The notes under the pieces: generated by a model
The model's database searches: none
The model's input: the letters and a program-made list of their open reading frames with translations, nothing else
What the model was told of the DNA's origin: nothing
Program-made: the position numbers and the translations under genes
Part shown: piece after piece, positions 43,131-43,676 of the stretch
Layout of the letters: every line of letters starts with the position of its first letter
Numbering within the stretch: the stretch's first letter is position 1
From: Mesorhizobium sp. WSM4306
GTDB lineage: Bacteria; Pseudomonadota; Alphaproteobacteria; Rhizobiales; Rhizobiaceae
Assembly: GCF_007003975.1 (NCBI RefSeq)
Contig: NZ_VFTC01000042.1
Span: forward strand, 1-43,676
Reading direction: 5' to 3'
DNA: 43,676 nucleotides

Positions 43131-43330
43131 ATGCCGAAGGCATGCCCCTCGGCATGCCTTCCGGGGGCGCGTGAGCGCGCGGCAGAGAAGGGGGCGAATG
43201 CCGGCGAGCGGAGCTGGGCTGCGCGTCGAGCGGGGCGGATCGGATCAGTTCGGCGGATGATCAGTCAGCGCCGCCTTGCGAGCGGGCGGCCCCGCTCTGC
43301 GCAGGCGGCACTCGCGGGGGAGAGATGGCC
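43131..43330 (-). repeat. Leader repeat, copy 2 (upstream of ParB-like gene)
   Basis: Counterpart of 38858-39060. It contains a perfect hairpin with arms GAAGGCATGCC/GGCATGCCTTC (4-nt loop CCTC) just upstream of the start, followed by the conserved GGGGGCGCGTGAGCGCGCGG and GATCAGTCAGC blocks. Confidence 0.75.
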
Positions 43331-43449
43331 AAGACCATCTCTCCCTGGTGAGGCTGTCGCCCTTTGTTGCCAATGGTCTCTGCCGTATGGGATTTCGTTT
43401 GTGCAGAGAAGGCGGATGCCCGGCTTCCCCTAAGGAAAAACGCAGCCGT

Positions 43450-43573
43450 AGGAGCGTCAGCATAGCGGCGCCGCAGGCGCGACGCGGGACCGACTGCAAT
43501 GACGAAACCGGTTAAGAGGGTAGCCGAAGGAGCGTCAGCATAGCGCCGCCAGAGGCGGGACGCGGGGCCGACT
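43450..43573. repeat. 46-bp direct repeat pair
   Basis: Two 46-bp copies (43450-43495 and 43528-43573) starting AGGAGCGTCAGCATAGCG and ending CGACT, about 90% identical by eye, 78 bp apart start to start. The rest of 43331-43676 has no recognisable gene. Confidence 0.7.
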
Positions 43574-43676
43574 ACCCCCGGCGAGGAGTACCGTACGGAG
43601 GTAGTGTACTGAGAGTTCTGCAAATTCGCTGAGAGAGGGCGGTCATGGCAGGCTGGTGATTGTTCACGTCACCTGA

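Noticed and set aside
41756..43174. Plus-strand ORF of 472 codons opposite the ParB-like gene
   Set aside because: Antisense shadow; it also runs through the leader repeat.
43450..43573. CRISPR array
   Set aside because: Only two copies, imperfect, with a spacer-like gap of 32 bp but no further units and no cas genes.

Overview
The window looks like part of a symbiosis-type genomic island (integrative and conjugative element, ICE) of a Rhizobiales bacterium, most likely Mesorhizobium. This rests on gene content and protein similarity recalled from memory, not on a search. The evidence is a DUF3363 relaxase of the RlxS type, an AlpA/RdfS-like excisionase, a DUF2285 regulator split by a +1 frameshift (FseA-like), a divergent DUF2285/XRE pair (QseM/QseC-like), DUF736, DUF932, ParB-like and MucR genes, and a complete thiamine operon. 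The DNA is GC-rich with alpha-proteobacterial codon use, and gene fragments are scattered between intact operons.

Left part (1-21.1 kb, every intact gene on the minus strand): a nearly complete serine cycle for C1 assimilation. From right to left: isocitrate lyase (aceA); citrate synthase with a 3-hydroxybutyryl-CoA dehydrogenase; PEP carboxylase with serine hydroxymethyltransferase (ppc-glyA); then a tight operon of serine-glyoxylate aminotransferase, malyl-CoA lyase, both malate thiokinase subunits, hydroxypyruvate reductase and glycerate 2-kinase; a GlxA/AraC regulator; a GcvT-family folate-dependent protein behind a terminator-bearing leader; and, cut by the window edge, formate-tetrahydrofolate ligase (fhs). 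Formate or folate-bound C1 units would enter through Fhs and the GcvT-like protein, GlyA would load them onto glycine, and the cycle would return malyl-CoA to glyoxylate and acetyl-CoA. Isocitrate lyase and citrate synthase could regenerate glyoxylate from acetyl-CoA (ICL-type serine cycle). Malate dehydrogenase, enolase and methylene-H4F conversion enzymes are not in the window.

Middle (21.1-29.8 kb, plus strand): a ScfR/RamB-type XRE regulator divergent from aceA, a Tn3-family scar with a 38-bp terminal repeat and a transposase-dehydrogenase chimeric ORF, then a TPP riboswitch and thiC-thiO-thiS-thiG-thiE-thiD. A degenerate thiC piece also lies between ppc and the hydroxybutyryl-CoA dehydrogenase gene, and a degenerate hupE/ureJ-like gene lies beside fhs.

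Right part (29.8-43.7 kb): ICE backbone. On the minus strand, in transcription order, come qseM-like, fseA-like, alpA/rdfS-like, repA (frameshifted, with an iteron-like array behind it), DUF2840, traF, DUF736, lytic transglycosylase and rlxS. The qseC-like gene is divergent. Further right are DUF932, MucR, DUF736 and ParB-like genes. DUF932 and the ParB-like gene share a ~190-bp leader repeat, and a DUF736 remnant lies between the second DUF736 gene and parB. The two parts fit a mobile element carrying a metabolic cargo (C1 assimilation and thiamine) beside a recombination/transfer switch that appears to use translational recoding.
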